Assembly: GCA_002376725.1 (NCBI GenBank)
Contig: DFOM01000063.1
Span: 1-6,862 of the forward strand
DNA from: Cloacimonetes bacterium UBA3541
GTDB lineage: Bacteria > Cloacimonadota > Cloacimonadia > Cloacimonadales > Cloacimonadaceae
Length of the DNA stretch: 6,862 nt
Reading direction: 5' to 3'
Each line of letters begins with the position of its first letter. Position 1 is the first letter of the stretch. Position numbers and translations under genes: made by a program. The notes under the pieces were generated by a model, which saw only the letters and a program-made list of their open reading frames with translations, was not told the origin of the DNA and did not search any database. Positions 5,786-6,862 of this stretch are shown here, piece after piece.

Positions 5786-5813
5786 ATTTTAAGCTTATAA
5801 ACTTTATTGTCAA
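5786..5813 (-). promoter_or_regulatory. Promoter of the lipoprotein-ruvX-mltG operon, possibly leaderless
   Basis: On the - strand TTGACA (5813-5808) is followed after 16 bases by TAAAAT (5791-5786, 5 of 6 matches to the -10 consensus). Only six bases separate the -10 box from the ATG at 5779, so the predicted first transcribed base falls on or next to the A of the start codon. Confidence 0.55.
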
Positions 5814-5913
5814 TAGATATTTTATTCCTTAAGTCATTACTCTAATTTACTATATATATCTATATCTTGAATAAAGACTATGGGTTTTTATAAGTTTATA
5901 TTTTAGAAAAATT
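5814..5913. other. AT-rich intergenic spacer with TA run
   Basis: Between the pseudopilin terminator and the lipoprotein promoter. It contains a short alternating TA tract near 5851-5862 and no coding frame. Nothing else is visible. Confidence 0.4.
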
Positions 5914-5938
5914 AACCCTCTTTATCAGAGGGTTGATT
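5907..5938 (-). terminator. Rho-independent terminator of the pseudopilin-like gene
   Basis: The inverted repeat AACCCTC (5914-5920) and GAGGGTT (5928-5934) has a 7-base loop and extends a few pairs outward. On the - strand it is followed by AATTTTTC. It begins about 25 bases after the stop at 5960. On the + strand the trailing T run is weaker. Confidence 0.7.
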
Positions 5939-5959
5939 AAAACTTTTATAGAATTAGTT

Positions 5960-6472
5960 TTATTGATAAATCCAATCTTCTTTGATTGTAGGTTTCACCT
6001 CGGGATTGGGATCTTCTATATCATAGGTGCCCTTGGATATGTCGTAAGTAACTTTAACCCCTTCTTTCCCAAATTCTTTTGTAGTAGTCATAATCACGGT
6101 TCCATTTTCTTGAAAGGAGAACTTAAATTCAGGAGTATTGACTTTAGAGGGATCTATTATTTCTTCTAGATTAAGAGGCCAGGAACCAAAGGGATCATTC
6201 TTTTGATATTCCTTGGCTAGATTACTGATAAGCATAAAATTGGGTAATACTTGTTCAAATTTCTTCGCAGTGATCAGTTCCTGTCTTTTTTCTTCCTGCA
6301 TCTGTTTCATACCGAAGATAAAAATGAAGATGACTCCTGCTATAATTATAAATATTAGCAGTTCAACTATGCCAAAAGAATGTCCTTCTTTCATTTCCAT
6401 AATGGCATTTGACCTCTTTTCCGAGGCTGCTTTATTTGCTACCTTTGTTTTATTATTGGCTTTGTCAGGCAT
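5960..6472 (-). CDS. Pseudopilin-like (type IV pilin-like) membrane-anchored protein
   Basis: A 170-residue protein with a basic N-terminal leader (residues 1-32, Lys-rich, no hydrophobic stretch), then SFGIVELLIFIIIAGVIFIF at 32-51. This matches the class III signal of type IV pilins and pseudopilins: Phe33 would be mature residue 1 and Glu37 the conserved Glu5, followed by a hydrophobic helix. The residue before the cut is Ser rather than the usual Gly. After the helix come an amphipathic stretch (MKQMQEEKRQELITAKKFEQ) and a soluble domain with GSWPLNLEEI (96-105), which resembles the GxYP.xLxxL motif of type II secretion pseudopilins, then beta-strand-like sequence to DWIYQ. A role in a type II secretion or pilus-like fibre is inferred. 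No other pilus or secretion gene is in the window. The start at 6472 is fixed by GGAGG four bases upstream; later Met25 or Met27 would give a shorter leader. It is a single-gene unit with its own promoter and terminator. Confidence 0.85.
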   Translation of the reverse strand: MPDKANNKTKVANKAASEKRSNAIMEMKEGHSFGIVELLIFIIIAGVIFIFIFGMKQMQEEKRQELITAKKFEQVLPNFMLISNLAKEYQKNDPFGSWPLNLEEIIDPSKVNTPEFKFSFQENGTVIMTTTKEFGKEGVKVTYDISKGTYDIEDPNPEVKPTIKEDWIYQ

Positions 6473-6501
6473 TATACCTCCAAAACATAAATCCTTTTTT
6501 T

Positions 6502-6531
6502 CAAATTTATAATATTATGATTTTTGTCAAA
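6502..6531 (-). promoter_or_regulatory. Candidate promoter of the pseudopilin-like gene, Bacteroidota-type
   Basis: On the - strand TTTG (6531-6528, within TTGACA) and TAAATTTG (6509-6502) are 18 bases apart, which fits the Bacteroidota consensus TTTG, 17-23 bases, TAnnTTTG. A sigma70 reading of the same TTGACA finds TATAAA only 13 bases away, which is too short. The GGAGG Shine-Dalgarno follows at 6481-6477. Confidence 0.35.
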
Positions 6532-6570
6532 GTATTTATTTGATTTTATCAACAATTTTTCAAATTTAAC

Positions 6571-6632
6571 AGCCAGAACCAGTCCATAACTTAGATATAT
6601 TCTTTAATAAAACATTTTCTGTTGGACTGGCT
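6571..6632. repeat. Interrupted inverted repeat, candidate hairpin
   Basis: CCAGTCCA (6579-6586) pairs perfectly with TGGACTGG (6623-6630) around a 36-base AT-rich loop. AGCC (6571-6574) can extend the pairing with GGCT (6629-6632) if six bases bulge. It lies between divergent promoters, so it is not an obvious terminator. It could be an operator or a structured leader. Confidence 0.4.
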
Positions 6633-6668
6633 TATATTTTGCATCATAATTATAAATGCATAGTTTAA

Positions 6669-6674
6669 TATAAT
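6669..6674 (+). promoter_or_regulatory. Candidate -10 box for the right-edge gene
   Basis: A perfect TATAAT, but without a good -35 at the right distance (ATAATT at 17 bases). In AT-rich DNA this could be chance. If used, the mRNA leader before ATG 6794 would be about 110 bases and would include the hairpins at 6738-6757. Confidence 0.25.
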
Positions 6675-6793
6675 AGAATGATTAGATTGATAACACATAA
6701 ACAAATATTATTTTTCTTTAGTGTTAAAGTTAGCTTCAACCCCTCTGGGTTTCAGAGAAGAATAGAATTATTTAATTTATAAGGAGAAGAAAG

Positions 6794-6862
6794 ATGAAAA
6801 AATCAATCACTATCTTACTAATGCTCACTATGCTGATTATCTATTTATCTGCAGCTATGTTT
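6794..6862 (+). CDS. Secreted or membrane protein, N-terminus only, cut by window edge
   Basis: Twenty-three codons are visible: MKKSITILLMLTMLIIYLSA and then AMF. The Lys-Lys start followed by a hydrophobic core and small residues (SAA) is a typical Sec signal peptide, so the product is probably exported. AGGAG at 6782-6786, seven bases before the ATG, supports the start. The function cannot be told from the visible part. Confidence 0.75.
   Translation, partial: MKKSITILLMLTMLIIYLSAAMF

Larger units (their letters stand above)
6473..6793. other. Divergent intergenic region, 321 bases
   Basis: AT-rich DNA between the - strand pseudopilin-like gene and the + strand secreted-protein gene. It holds the pseudopilin promoter (6502-6531), an interrupted inverted repeat (6571-6632), a TATAAT hexamer (6669-6674), two overlapping small hairpins (6738-6757) and the Shine-Dalgarno at 6782-6786. 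No credible coding frame was found. Confidence 0.5.

Noticed and set aside
5933..6169. + strand open frame opposite the pseudopilin-like gene
   Set aside because: It is antisense to a gene with Shine-Dalgarno, pilin signature and terminator, and its own start lies in the terminator hairpin with no ribosome site.
6213..6512. Second + strand open frame opposite the pseudopilin-like gene
   Set aside because: Its hydrophobic look comes from the complement of the pilin membrane helix. It has no initiation signals.
1..6862. CRISPR array, toxin-antitoxin pair or phage-defence system
   Set aside because: No regularly spaced repeats, no paired small toxin and antitoxin genes and no nuclease, helicase or ATPase defence genes were found.

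Overview
This is a low-GC bacterial window that looks like an ordinary chromosome segment next to a decayed patch. Protein style (two small lipoproteins with LTSC/LSSC lipoboxes, a ruvX–mltG pair, a pseudopilin-like protein, a TPR-like protein next to rsmD) and the AT-rich composition suggest a Gram-negative of the FCB-related lineages. Candidatus Cloacimonadota (Cloacimonas-like) is my best guess. This is recognition from memory, not a database result.

Left part (1-1280): two adjacent degraded genes on the + strand. The first (39-475) keeps a perfect Shine-Dalgarno and start, but has three in-frame stops and two frame changes, both at homopolymer runs. The second (about 465-1280) needs at least two frame changes and reads through one stop. 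Neither has a function I can name. After a 140-base gap with a good sigma70-type promoter comes a compact + strand operon (1421-2704): a TPR-like acidic protein, a 57-residue four-cysteine protein that is easily overlooked, and rsmD (16S rRNA m2G966 methyltransferase).

Middle (2829-3194): four tRNA genes in a row, Ser(UGA), Ser(GCU), Gln(UUG) and Gln(CUG). All have encoded CCA, with a promoter in front and a rho-independent terminator behind. The terminator's T run overlaps the stop codon of the converging gene mltG.

Right part, - strand (5779 down to 3222): a tightly overlapped four-gene operon reads lipoprotein 1, lipoprotein 2, ruvX (YqgF nuclease), mltG (endolytic transglycosylase). The two lipoproteins appear to be tandem paralogues. 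ruvX has no ATG, GTG or TTG upstream of its essential N-terminal motif: it must start at a rare codon (AUC or AUU, each with a well-spaced Shine-Dalgarno), or the sequence carries a one-base frameshift. The operon promoter sits so close to the first ATG that the mRNA may be leaderless. Upstream on the same strand is a pseudopilin-like gene (5960-6472) with its own promoter and terminator. A 321-base divergent intergenic region with two hairpin candidates follows, then the first 23 codons of a secreted-protein gene that runs off the right edge.

No CRISPR array, insertion sequence, integrase or obvious defence system is visible. The most worthwhile oddities are the ruvX start, the four-cysteine mini-protein, the possible leaderless operon and the paired lipoproteins attached to cell-wall and nuclease genes.
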